Of a DNA stretch of 35,456 nt, positions 8,471-17,010 are shown one piece after another. Source of the stretch: Tannerellaceae bacterium (GTDB lineage Bacteria; Bacteroidota; Bacteroidia; Bacteroidales; Tannerellaceae); the NCBI GenBank assembly GCA_031288515.1, contig JAITRG010000171.1:1-35456 (forward strand). Reading direction: 5' to 3'. The position numbers were made by a program, and so were the translations under genes. How positions within the stretch are numbered: position 1 is the stretch's first letter; each line of letters opens with the position of its first letter. The notes beneath the pieces were generated by a model, which was given only the letters and a program-made list of their open reading frames with translations, did not search any database and was not told the DNA's origin.

Positions 8471-9862
8471 CTATGATACCGGCCCGCCGGGAATCCGGTT
8501 AATTAAGCCTCGTAAGTCGATAACGGATATTTTACTCTTTTTGCCGTCGGGGGCAATCATGGGCAGCTCTGTAATTGTACGGAAGAAAGCGTCTTCATAG
8601 AAAGATTCCAGTAACTTCCGGATAAAGAATAATTGAGCCGTATCCCCGCCGTTTTTAAGGAACTCGGTAACGTATAATACATGGGCGAACAGGCCGCGCT
8701 GGCGCAGGTTATCATTTTCGTATCCGGATTGGTCGGGGCGGAAAGTCATGGATGAAATCTGCCATAACGGGTCGATCCGGGAAGGATTGGCCTTCCACAA
8801 CTGATAATAGAGGGCGATAGCTTCCTGGAAACGCAAATCTTTCTGGAATGTTTCCGCCCGGAAAAGGGTAAGCTGGTTGAGAAGAAACGGGTCGGGCTGC
8901 AGCCCTTCCTCAGCTTTATCAAGAAGGAGGTAACCCCTCTTCCTGTCGTACGTCTTACCCAATGCCGAGCCCAGTAGCAGGCATACTTCCACAGAAGCGG
9001 TATCCTTTTGGTAAGCGGCTTCCAGCGGTTCGATAGAGCACATGTACTGGCCGGCGTAATAACGGGAAGCGCCTCCGTATTTCAAGGTAAGGTACGACGA
9101 ATCGCCTTTCGCCATTAAAGCGGCATATAGCGTATCTGCTTCGGCATATTTTTTGTTGAAGTAGAGAACCATTCCTTTGTTTTGCTCCAGCAGGCGATTA
9201 CCGGGATTATAAGATAGAGCCGTGTCGCAGACGGCCAGCGCTTCGGCGGCAAAGTTGCCTCCCATACGGAGCATCGCATTAATAAGCGTACCGGCCAACC
9301 CGGCGTTCTCCCGGTTTAAATGATAGGCTTGGAAATAAGAGAAGATAGCGGCGAGCGGATTCTCCATGCGCGCGTAACAATCGCCCTGGTTACGGAGCAA
9401 CGTTGGGTTCTCTTCATTTTGTTCGAGCAGGTAATCGTATTTTTCCAGCGCTCCCTCATAATCGCCCAACTGAAAATAGAGCCGCGCAAGTTGGTAATTG
9501 GCGTAGAAATTCGTACTGTCGGCCGCTAATACTTTTTGAAAATAATATTCGGCGTCCGCCGCTTTTCCCAGGTTCGTGGCGATACGGGCTAAGGCATTTA
9601 AGATATCGGCATTTGTCGTATCCATTTGCAGGCAATGCCGATAATATCCGAATGCCTCGCGGTAGTTGAGCAGGCCTTCGCAGGCTTGGGCAATCGCATT
9701 CGCCGTAGCATAGTCGGTAGAATCGACCGATACGCCGGCGGCATACCGGATAACGTCCATATACTGTTTTTGATTGACCCATGTTTGCAAATCTACCTCC
9801 TGCGCTTTCCCTATGGATGAAAAGCACAGGATGATAGAAAGTATGGCCGGAAGATTTCTCAT
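8471..9862 (-). CDS. Secreted tetratricopeptide repeat protein
   Basis: A 463-residue protein with a signal peptide (cleavage likely after GKA, before QEVDLQ). Repeats with the TPR spacing of about 34 residues fill 20-300: segments such as AEYYFQKVLAADSTNFYANYQ and GDYEGALEKYDYLLEQNEEN have the W/L/G/Y/A/P pattern. It begins 19 bases after the M56 gene and belongs to the blaI-M56 transcript. TPR proteins with an N-terminal signal face the periplasm and normally act by binding other proteins; its partner may be the M56 protein. Function is otherwise unknown. Confidence 0.85.
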   Translation of the reverse strand: MRNLPAILSIILCFSSIGKAQEVDLQTWVNQKQYMDVIRYAAGVSVDSTDYATANAIAQACEGLLNYREAFGYYRHCLQMDTTNADILNALARIATNLGKAADAEYYFQKVLAADSTNFYANYQLARLYFQLGDYEGALEKYDYLLEQNEENPTLLRNQGDCYARMENPLAAIFSYFQAYHLNRENAGLAGTLINAMLRMGGNFAAEALAVCDTALSYNPGNRLLEQNKGMVLYFNKKYAEADTLYAALMAKGDSSYLTLKYGGASRYYAGQYMCSIEPLEAAYQKDTASVEVCLLLGSALGKTYDRKRGYLLLDKAEEGLQPDPFLLNQLTLFRAETFQKDLRFQEAIALYYQLWKANPSRIDPLWQISSMTFRPDQSGYENDNLRQRGLFAHVLYVTEFLKNGGDTAQLFFIRKLLESFYEDAFFRTITELPMIAPDGKKSKISVIDLRGLINRIPGGPVS

Positions 9863-9881
9863 CTGTTTATGGCGCCTTTAA

Positions 9882-11531
9882 TTATTGAAGCCGGAACGTG
9901 ATGGGCGCCGTATATCTCACGCTAACCGGTTTTCCTTTCTCTTTGCCGGGTTCCCAGGCGGGCATTTGTTTTACAATCCTTATCGCCTCTGCGTCCAATG
10001 ACGGCGAGACGCCCTTAAGTACCGCATAATCATTCGTCTTACCATTCGCGTCGACAGTGAAGGCTACAACGACACGGCCTTCTTTCTTCTCTTTTTTCGC
10101 GTCTTCGGGATAGTTGACGTTATGACTGATAAACTTTAATAACTCCCCGTCTCCGCCGGGAAATTGCGGCATGGCGTCTACTATCCGGTAAATCGGGTTT
10201 TTCGGGTCGGAATCGTCAAAAATGGGATTTTCCGGAAGCTTTGAAGGCTTACTTTCCGGCTGGCTTAACCGGAATGTGACGGGAACCGTATACTTAACGG
10301 CTACCTCCTTGCCTTTATCTTTACCGGGCGTCCATTTCGGCATTATGCCAATAACGCGCATGGCTTCTGCGTCTAATAAAGGGGCGACGCCTTTCAGTAC
10401 TTCGGCGTCGCTGATGGAACCGTCTTCGTTTACAATGAAAGCGCAGATCACACGGCCTTGCACTCCTTTCGCCTGCGCTTCTACCGGGTACTTTATATTT
10501 TTAATAAGAAACGCCAGTAATTCATTGTCTCCGCCGGGAAATTGCGGCATTACATCTACCACCGTCAACGCCTTTTTTGGTTTCTGTTGATTTATTTGCG
10601 CCTTTTCCGGCATTACCGGCAAGGCCAGCTCTTTGGTTATACGCGCTACAGCTTCTATGTTGCTGAGGAGTATAAGTATCGCTACGAGCGGGAAGAACAG
10701 CAGGTATTTTGTCCTTCCGATGGAATGGGTACGTTTTTTATTCATCATACGGATTCTGTTTTTTAAGTGTAATACATTAAAGTTGTTATATAAATTTGCT
10801 GCAGCCTGATTGGTTTGATGGGCGAGCCCTAACAAATGATATTGATAACTCCTGCTGTCGTAACCGGATTTTAAAACCGTATTATCGGCCAAATATTCAA
10901 GATTATACCTTACCTCCCGTTTTAAAAGCCAGGCAAAGGGATTCATCCAGCACAGGATACAAATAATTTCGCTCAGGATAACGTCTATGGAGTGCCATTG
11001 GGATACATGCGTATATTCGTGCGCCAGAATTTCTTTCAACTCATGTTCCGAATGGCTCTCCCGGTGAATAAATATCAAACGGAAAAAAGAAAAAGGCCCG
11101 GACGCTTTATCCAGCAGATAAACGGGTATATGATGAATAACGCCTTTCTTACTTTCGGCCATCAGCCGGATAATACTTCCCAACTGCGCGATAAACCGGA
11201 TACACAAAAGCGCCATCGCCATCCGGCAAGCCCCGTCGCAAAACGCGGTAAATACCTTTTGCCAATTCCACAGCATAGCCGTTTGGCTTTCAACAATTTT
11301 TTCGGACAATACGGTGGAGTATAAATACGCAATTTCCGTAATCGGCTCCTTATCTTTCATCCACTCCTGGAGGCTCATCAACGGATAAAGAAAGGCCAAT
11401 CCAAAGAAAGCCAATAGAATGGCGCGGCGTAACTTAAAAAAGGTATCTTTATAAAAGAACAACCGATAAAAGGAATAAAAGAGCATAAGAGCTACATTTA
11501 CCTTTATAAAATAGGCCAATTCCGGCGACAT
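9882..11531 (-). CDS. BlaR1-like M56 membrane metallopeptidase with two TonB C-terminal domains
   Basis: A 549-residue inner-membrane protein. The N-terminal M56 region has four predicted transmembrane segments (about 8-25, 36-53, 100-120 and 277-295) and the zinc motif HEYTH at 171-175, with Glu212 in NLEYLAD as the likely third ligand. Unlike BlaR1 it has no penicillin-binding sensor domain. It carries instead two tandem TonB_C-like domains, about 320-415 and 448-549, each opening MPQFPGGD and closing near PVTFRL or PITFRLQ. In the BlaR1 model, the protease is activated by a signal and leads to loss of the paired repressor, encoded 22 bases upstream. What the TonB-like domains sense here is unknown. 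No beta-lactamase gene is near, so I would not call this a resistance regulator. Confidence 0.9.
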   Translation of the reverse strand: MSPELAYFIKVNVALMLFYSFYRLFFYKDTFFKLRRAILLAFFGLAFLYPLMSLQEWMKDKEPITEIAYLYSTVLSEKIVESQTAMLWNWQKVFTAFCDGACRMAMALLCIRFIAQLGSIIRLMAESKKGVIHHIPVYLLDKASGPFSFFRLIFIHRESHSEHELKEILAHEYTHVSQWHSIDVILSEIICILCWMNPFAWLLKREVRYNLEYLADNTVLKSGYDSRSYQYHLLGLAHQTNQAAANLYNNFNVLHLKNRIRMMNKKRTHSIGRTKYLLFFPLVAILILLSNIEAVARITKELALPVMPEKAQINQQKPKKALTVVDVMPQFPGGDNELLAFLIKNIKYPVEAQAKGVQGRVICAFIVNEDGSISDAEVLKGVAPLLDAEAMRVIGIMPKWTPGKDKGKEVAVKYTVPVTFRLSQPESKPSKLPENPIFDDSDPKNPIYRIVDAMPQFPGGDGELLKFISHNVNYPEDAKKEKKEGRVVVAFTVDANGKTNDYAVLKGVSPSLDAEAIRIVKQMPAWEPGKEKGKPVSVRYTAPITFRLQ

Positions 11532-11553
11532 GGCATTCTTTGTGTAAGATTAG

Positions 11554-11916
11554 TTATTCTTTTCCTTTTTCAATCATATGGATGATATCTTTCAGGTCGT
11601 CGGCCGATATCTTTTGGTCTTTAGCAAAGAAAGAAACCATTTCCTTATACGAATTTTCAAAATAATTGCGCACCACCCCGCTCATAAACGTACGCTTATA
11701 TTCATTCTCAGGGATCAGCGGCGTATACCGGTACGTATTACCGAGCCGTTTCGGCTTTACATATTTCTTCCGTTCCAGATTTTTCACGATAGAAGCAATC
11801 GTAGTATACGGCGGCTTAGGATCAGGATAAATACCCAAAATATCTTTCACAAAGCAAGATTTCAATTGCCATATTAAAATCATCGCTTCTTCTTCCTGCA
11901 TAGTTAACTTTTCCAT
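11554..11916 (-). CDS. BlaI/MecI family transcriptional repressor
   Basis: A 120-residue winged-helix repressor of the BlaI/MecI family, which binds DNA dyads as a dimer and is inactivated by cleavage through the partner membrane protease. The recognition region PPYTTIASIVKNLERKKYV lies at residues 34-53, and the dimerisation helices with a FFAKD segment, near the position where BlaI is cut in other species, are at about 90-96. First gene of the operon with the M56 protease and the TPR protein. It probably represses its own operon: two copies of AAGTATCGTA overlap its promoter. Other targets are not visible in the window. Confidence 0.93.
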   Translation of the reverse strand: MEKLTMQEEEAMILIWQLKSCFVKDILGIYPDPKPPYTTIASIVKNLERKKYVKPKRLGNTYRYTPLIPENEYKRTFMSGVVRNYFENSYKEMVSFFAKDQKISADDLKDIIHMIEKGKE

Positions 11917-11930
11917 GACTGTTATTTAAT

Positions 11931-11974
11931 TACGATACTTCCGCAAATCTACGATACTTTCGTAATAGCGCAAT
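11931..11974 (-). promoter_or_regulatory. Promoter and paired operator of the blaI-M56 operon
   Basis: On the minus strand, ATTG (11974-11971) and TAGATTTG (11951-11944) are spaced by 19 bases and form a -33/-7 promoter. A perfect dyad TACGA-N5-TCGTA (11964-11950) lies just upstream of, and touching, the -7 box. A second copy of the core AAGTATCGTA (11940-11931) covers the start of transcription, 19 bases away, nearly two helical turns. The arrangement suits repression by two BlaI dimers; that BlaI binds here is inferred. Confidence 0.7.
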
Positions 11975-12690
11975 ATGTTCCGTATTAATTAGTGTTAATT
12001 CTTCTTATTGTATAATTCTGCCGTAAAGCCCCCATCCCCCTCTTCAGGCCCATCCCATTAACCCGTTACACAGGCTTGTTTGGGAACGTCTTTCAGCCTT
12101 CAGCCGGTTTATAAGCGCTTGCGTATGAACAGCTATGGCTGAAAGGTCTTCTTTCAGCCTCGTTTCAGCAAAAAAATTACAGGGCCGGAAAAAGAAAAAA
12201 ATCATAAGATAGAACCAGCGTTTCCCATTTACGTCCTCTTTTCCAAACCATTACGATGAATTTAGAAAACCGTTACGACGCCTTTGGTAAACCATTGAGA
12301 AGACTCTGATATACCATTGCGAAGAGTTTAAAAAACCGCTATGGCGCCTTCGGCAGATCATTATAATGGTTTGGCAAAGAGTATATAATGGTTTACTAAA
12401 AGCATTATATTGGTTTATTAAAGACTATATAGCGCTTTTTTATGGAATAAACCCTTTCCTCCGACTGTAAGGAAGCTGAAAGGCCTTCTCTCGTCTTCTT
12501 TCAGGATTTCATTCTGTGAACCAGTTAGTTGCAACAAAACTGGAAGCTGAAAGGGACGATGAAAAAGTATCGTTTAGCAGGGGAATTTACCTGTTGGAAA
12601 AGCACTTCCCGGGCGGATATCAGGTTTAGTTTCTTTTTTCACTTTCTTCAATCTGTTAAAGTAGAAGTAAGCTAATTTCAAATAATTTAC
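11975..12690. other. Long non-coding region with repeats
   Basis: About 700 bases with no gene on either strand. It holds a cluster of GGCTGAAAG/CTTTCAGCC words (12090, 12137, 12151, 12475, 12546), one pair of which forms a perfect 9-bp hairpin with a 5-nt loop (12137-12159), and a nine-unit tandem array at 12246-12443 listed separately. Two smaller inverted repeats follow: CCAGTT/AACTGG near 12522-12543 and ACGAT/ATCGT near 12556-12573. There is no sign of a decayed gene. Confidence 0.6.
12246..12443. repeat. Nine-unit tandem array of a 22-bp palindromic repeat
   Basis: Nine degenerate units follow each other with an exact 22-bp period (12246, 12268, 12290, 12312, 12334, 12356, 12378, 12400, 12422), no insertions or deletions. 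The consensus is AACCATTATAATGGTTT plus five less conserved bases; with one more A it is a perfect 18-bp palindrome. All nine units keep G at position 13 and T at position 16. Units 1-5 keep the left arm AACC and units 6-8 the right arm TGGTTT, so decay is directional. There are no spacers, no cas genes and no open frame. A tail at 12444-12487 matches the tail of the copy at 211-325. Confidence 0.85.
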
Positions 12691-12698
12691 TAATTTTG
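12691..12698 (+). promoter_or_regulatory. -7 box of tag
   Basis: TAATTTTG fits TAnnTTTG, 62 bases before the ATG of tag. There is no good -33 TTTG, so the call is tentative. Confidence 0.4.
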
Positions 12699-12760
12699 AC
12701 GCTGGCGCTACAGGTTGCTGTTACAGGAAGATGAAAGATAAACCAAGATAATAATGTATT

Positions 12761-13375
12761 ATGTTTGACAAATTTCCGGAATTACAGGCTGAAAGGTTGG
12801 ATTTTCATGTAGTCCAACGTTGCGGTTGGTGTGGGAATGATCCGTTGTATATTGATTACCATGATAATGAGTGGGGGAGGGAAGTGAATGATGATAAGAG
12901 GATGTTTGAATTTCTTGTGCTTGAAAGCGCGCAGGCGGGGTTGAGCTGGATTACGGTTCTTCGTAAACGGGAAGGGTATCGCAGGGCGTTTGCCGATTTT
13001 GATGCGGAGAAAGTGTCCCTTTTTACCGGCGAGGATGTGGAACGGCTGGCGCAGAATCCGGATATTATTCGTAACAGGTTAAAAATAGCCGCTACCGTCT
13101 CCAATGCGAAGCGTTTTCTTGATGTTCGGGAGGAGTTTGGGAGCTTCTGCGCTTATCTGAAATCATTTTTCCCGGAAAAGATACCGGTTGTTAATCATTG
13201 GAAAACGTTGAGCGAGCTTCCTGCATCGACGCCTTTATCGGACGCCATCAGTAAGGATATGAAAAAGCGGGGATTCAAATTCTTTGGGACAACCATTTGT
13301 TATGCGCATCTGCAAGCGGTTGGTTATGTGAATGATCATTTGACGGGTTGTCATTGTCACCCTGATTACAAATAA
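12761..13375 (+). CDS. tag: DNA-3-methyladenine glycosylase I
   Basis: A 204-residue base-excision repair enzyme that removes 3-methyladenine from alkylated DNA. All zinc-site residues align with E. coli Tag in spacing: Cys21 and His34 (13 apart, CGWCGNDPLYIDYH) and His193 and Cys197 (4 apart, HLTGC). The catalytic glutamate is Glu55 in ESAQAGLSWITVL, also at the correct distance. The N-terminus is about 17 residues longer than in E. coli; an internal start is not visible, so I keep the ATG at 12761. It lies 14 bases before the S9 peptidase gene, on the same strand, with which it may be co-transcribed. Confidence 0.95.
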   Translation: MFDKFPELQAERLDFHVVQRCGWCGNDPLYIDYHDNEWGREVNDDKRMFEFLVLESAQAGLSWITVLRKREGYRRAFADFDAEKVSLFTGEDVERLAQNPDIIRNRLKIAATVSNAKRFLDVREEFGSFCAYLKSFFPEKIPVVNHWKTLSELPASTPLSDAISKDMKKRGFKFFGTTICYAHLQAVGYVNDHLTGCHCHPDYK

Positions 13376-13389
13376 GAAAACTTTTTGAT

Positions 13390-16104
13390 ATGAACGTTTG
13401 TAAGAAAACGATACTCCTGTTCGCAATAGCTGCCGTGACGCCTGTTGCGGCGCAGATAGCAAAACGACCGATGTCTTTTGACGATTTGACCGGTTGGAAA
13501 CGCATTACGGAACAAATTATTTCCGATGACGGGAAATGGGTAGCCTGTAAAATGGAGCCTTGGACAGGCGACGCCATTGTGCGGGTATTTAATGCAAAAG
13601 GAGAAGAAACCGCCTCTTTTGAACCTGCCGGGAAAATCGCGTTCTCTTCATCCTGTAATTATCTGCTGGTCACAGAAAAGCCGGCGCTTAAACGTGTGGA
13701 AGAGTTGAAACTGAAGAAAACGAAAGAGGAGGATATGCCGATGGACCAGTTGATACTGTATAATCTGCCGGCTAAGCGTGAAGAACGGATTGACTCGATA
13801 AAATCATATAAATTGTCTGATGCGGCGGATTGGATTGCCTGGCAAAAAGGAAAGAAAACCGACTCGGCTCTCTATATCCGTTCGTTACAGTCGGTTCAGC
13901 CCACGGTTTTTCCTGCTGTCGCCGATTTTCAATTTGCAAAGGAAGGAAATGTCTTATATTATGTCTCTAAAGGAGATAGCCTTGGCGCAAAGGCCGGGCT
14001 GTATATTTATGACTTGGAAACAACAGCCTCCCGGCTGGTTTACGGGGGAGAAGGCGTCTTTAAGCATGTCGCCTTTACTGAAAAGGGAGATAAGCTGGCC
14101 TTTCTCTATTGTGCGGATAAAGACTCGGCAGCTACTTGCCTGTCATTATATGTATCAGGGGATCGTTTTCCGGCAATGGATATTGTGAACAGGCAACATC
14201 CGGCGATACCTGAAAATTGGGTCATAAGCGAACATGAGACCGTTCGTTTTTCGGATGACGCGGAACGTCTTTTCTTTGGCGTCGCCCCACGGCCCAAACA
14301 GAAAGATACGACCATCCTGGATGAAAACCGTCCGAAAGTAGAGGTGTGGAAATGGGATGAGGGGATTCAATATACACAGCAGAAGTATAATAAAGAAACC
14401 GATTTGAAGAAAGCCTGTACGGCTGTCTATAATTTCAGTAAAGGACAGGCCGTTCTTTTGTCGTCAACAGATAAGCCGGATTTGATTTTGGCCGACAAAG
14501 GGAATGCGCCTGTCGGGCTTCTAACGACCTCTCAACCCTATGATCTGGAACGCATGTGGGAGGGAAGAGGCCGTTACGACGTGTACACGGTAGATATGGA
14601 AACAGGCGCTGCGCAACGTATCAAAGAGGCATTACTTGCCAACGTGCATCTCTCGCCCAAAGGGAAATATGCCTGCTGGTATAATCCGGAAGACAGTTCG
14701 TGGCATACCTGGTCGATAGCGGATAAAAAAGAATACCGCCTGACGACGCCTGCCTCTTTTCTTGCCTGGGATGAGGATAATGACGTGCCTGATTACCCGC
14801 GCCCGTATGGAATTGCCGGATGGACGAAGGATGATGAATACCTGCTGTTGTATGACCGCTACGATATCTTCCAATTTGATCCGAAAGAAAACAAGCCTCC
14901 GGCGAACCTGACAATAAACGGACGGGACAAACAAATCGTCTACCGGTACATGTCATTGGATAAGGAAGAGACGGCGATTGACAGGGATAGCCTGTCGTTA
15001 TTGTCCGGCTTCGACGGGCAAACGAAAGGGTACGGATATTATAAGGCCCGTTTTTCTTCTCCGGTCGCTCCCGTAGCATTGCTGGCAGGAAATTTCATGT
15101 TAAGTACGCCGCTGAAAGCGAAGAAAGCCAATGCGGTTATCTATACCCTGGAAACATTCGGGCGCTACCCGGACGTAAAGCTGGCCGATTTGAGTTTCAA
15201 ACGTTCTGTTCAATTAACGGAGGGCTATAAGCAACAGCAAAATATCCTGTGGGGAAATGCGGAACTCGTTTCCTGGACGTCCTTGGACGGCAAGCCTTTG
15301 CAGGGAGTCGTTTATAAGCCGGAGAACTTCGACCCGCAAAAGAAATATCCCTTACTGGTGAACTTCTATGAGCGTAATTCGGAAACGCTCTATTCATACC
15401 GGACGCCAGAGCCTCATCGTTCTACGCTTGATTATCATTTTTATAACAGCAACGGATATATCCTGTTCAACCCGGATGTGACGTATGAAAACGGCTATCC
15501 CGGCGAGAGTTGTTTCAATAGCGTGATGCCCGGTATTTCGCTGCTGATATCCAAAGGGTATATAGACGAAAAGGCTATCGGCGCGCAGGGGCATAGCTGG
15601 GGAGGCTACCAGGCGGCTTACCTGGCGACACGGACGAACCTCTTTGCCGCCATTGAATCGGGCGCGCCTGTGGTGAATATGTTCAGCGCGTATGGCGGAA
15701 TCCGCTGGGGATCGGGATTAAACCGTTCGTTCCAGTACGAACATACCCAAAGCCGTATCGGAGCGACGATCTGGGAATCCCCTCTGCGTTACTTCGAGAA
15801 TTCTCCCTTATTTACGATGGACAAAGTAACGACGCCTGTCCTGATTATGCACAACGACAACGACGGCCATGTCCCCTGGTATCAGGGAATCGAATACTTT
15901 GTAGCGCTCAAACGCCTGCAAAAACCCGTCTGGTTATTAAATTATACCGGAGAAGTCCATTGGCCGGTGAAGACAGCGAATCGCGTTGATTTCCAAAAGC
16001 GCATGTTCCAATTCTTCGAACACTATCTTAAAGGAACGCCCATGCCCCAATGGATGAGCGAAGGCATACCCGCCATCGACCAGGATTTCGAATTGGGATA
16101 TTGA
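13390..16104 (+). CDS. Secreted S9-family (prolyl oligopeptidase-like) serine peptidase
   Basis: A 904-residue exported peptidase. The signal peptide ends at VAAQ (about residue 22). An N-terminal beta-propeller region (about 30-600) contains repeated strand motifs, and the alpha/beta hydrolase domain fills the C-terminal 250 residues. The catalytic triad is visible: Ser736 in GHSWGGY, Asp825 in NDNDGHVPW and His857 in GEVHWP. The enzyme should cut short peptides in the periplasm; the exact specificity (dipeptidyl, tripeptidyl or acyl) cannot be read. It follows tag by 14 bases, and converges on the TonB gene, with only 5 bases between the stop codons. Confidence 0.9.
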   Translation: MNVCKKTILLFAIAAVTPVAAQIAKRPMSFDDLTGWKRITEQIISDDGKWVACKMEPWTGDAIVRVFNAKGEETASFEPAGKIAFSSSCNYLLVTEKPALKRVEELKLKKTKEEDMPMDQLILYNLPAKREERIDSIKSYKLSDAADWIAWQKGKKTDSALYIRSLQSVQPTVFPAVADFQFAKEGNVLYYVSKGDSLGAKAGLYIYDLETTASRLVYGGEGVFKHVAFTEKGDKLAFLYCADKDSAATCLSLYVSGDRFPAMDIVNRQHPAIPENWVISEHETVRFSDDAERLFFGVAPRPKQKDTTILDENRPKVEVWKWDEGIQYTQQKYNKETDLKKACTAVYNFSKGQAVLLSSTDKPDLILADKGNAPVGLLTTSQPYDLERMWEGRGRYDVYTVDMETGAAQRIKEALLANVHLSPKGKYACWYNPEDSSWHTWSIADKKEYRLTTPASFLAWDEDNDVPDYPRPYGIAGWTKDDEYLLLYDRYDIFQFDPKENKPPANLTINGRDKQIVYRYMSLDKEETAIDRDSLSLLSGFDGQTKGYGYYKARFSSPVAPVALLAGNFMLSTPLKAKKANAVIYTLETFGRYPDVKLADLSFKRSVQLTEGYKQQQNILWGNAELVSWTSLDGKPLQGVVYKPENFDPQKKYPLLVNFYERNSETLYSYRTPEPHRSTLDYHFYNSNGYILFNPDVTYENGYPGESCFNSVMPGISLLISKGYIDEKAIGAQGHSWGGYQAAYLATRTNLFAAIESGAPVVNMFSAYGGIRWGSGLNRSFQYEHTQSRIGATIWESPLRYFENSPLFTMDKVTTPVLIMHNDNDGHVPWYQGIEYFVALKRLQKPVWLLNYTGEVHWPVKTANRVDFQKRMFQFFEHYLKGTPMPQWMSEGIPAIDQDFELGY

Positions 16105-16109
16105 AACGG

Positions 16110-16793
16110 TTATTGTAAGCGGAAGGTAATCGGCAGGGTATATTTTACGCGTACCGGTTTGCCCCGTTGTTTGCCGGCTATCCACTTTGGCATGGCGTTG
16201 ATTACGCGAAGCGCTTCTTTGTCCAGCGACGGGTCTATGCCTCGTAATACTTCCGCATCTACTACCGAACCGTCGCGATTTACCACAAAGGAACAGATAA
16301 CACGTCCCTGGATACCGTTTTCCTGCGCAATTACCGGATATTTGATACTCTTGTTGACAAACCTCATCAATTCGGAGTCTCCACCGGGGAATTGAGGCAT
16401 TTCTTCTGCAAAAACAATGGGAACGGATGCGTCTTCTTCCTCATCGTCTGTGCTTGCCGGCGGCAGGTATATGTCCGGTTGCGCTGTGTCCGGCGTGTCT
16501 TCGGTGGTGACGATGCTTGCGTTGTCTGCATTCGCATTGTCGTCTACGATGGTTAAGACGTCTGCCACAACTGATTGAGGCGGCGGGGGAGGGGGCGTAT
16601 GTTCGGGCATCGTAATGGGGGTTTCGTCTACCCATTCGATACCGCCGTCTCCATCGTTTACCAGGAGCTTAATATCCTGGGTTCCCCATTCAAAACCGAC
16701 GAACAGGATGGCTGTTGCAACTGCCAAACCCATTAACAGGCTCATTGTTTTTCCGTTTTCCAAATTTGCTTTCGCTGATTTTTTAGTTTCCAT
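16110..16793 (-). CDS. TonB family energy transducer
   Basis: A 227-residue inner-membrane protein. One transmembrane segment (about residues 17-36) is followed by a proline stretch (PPPPPPQ) and an acidic linker rich in Asp and Glu, then a TonB C-terminal domain (about 130-227) with MPQFPGGD, YPVIAQENGIQGRV, AEVLRG and PITFRLQ. The domain links the proton motive force to outer membrane receptors. No ExbB/ExbD genes are near, so it would use those of another locus. It resembles the two C-terminal domains of the M56 protease at 9882-11531. Upstream, at 16839-16850, is the palindrome CAAAACGTTTTG. I cannot identify its -7 box. Confidence 0.9.
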   Translation of the reverse strand: METKKSAKANLENGKTMSLLMGLAVATAILFVGFEWGTQDIKLLVNDGDGGIEWVDETPITMPEHTPPPPPPQSVVADVLTIVDDNANADNASIVTTEDTPDTAQPDIYLPPASTDDEEEDASVPIVFAEEMPQFPGGDSELMRFVNKSIKYPVIAQENGIQGRVICSFVVNRDGSVVDAEVLRGIDPSLDKEALRVINAMPKWIAGKQRGKPVRVKYTLPITFRLQ

Positions 16794-16936
16794 ACGGCTA
16801 CGTTTTAAAAATTCATACTATAAAAAAAAGGCTTCACTCAAAACGTTTTGTTTGTCTTTTTACTTTAATAGATGCAATAGCGGGCGCAGATTCCATAAGG
16901 CAATAGCGATTCGGATAAAAAGAAAACAAATTTACC

Positions 16937-16969
16937 TTGTGCGGGTATGAATTAATATAGCTATCTTTA
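16937..16969 (+). promoter_or_regulatory. Promoter of the DUF1080 gene
   Basis: TTGTG (16937-16941) and TATCTTTA (16962-16969), with 20 bases between, fit the Bacteroidota -33/-7 pattern apart from the last base. Transcription would start near 16976, giving a leader of about 35 bases. Confidence 0.6.
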
Positions 16970-17010
16970 GCGTCGAAAATGTCTGTGTTTAACTTAAATA
17001 GTAAATAATC

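Noticed and set aside
9882..11916. Beta-lactam resistance cassette
   Set aside because: There is no beta-lactamase or PBP gene and the M56 protein has no penicillin-binding sensor.
12246..12443. CRISPR array
   Set aside because: The units are contiguous with no unique spacers, are degenerate, and no cas gene is near.
16839..16850. CAAAACGTTTTG as an operator
   Set aside because: A 12-bp AT-rich palindrome occurs by chance often enough, and there is no second copy or promoter aligned with it.
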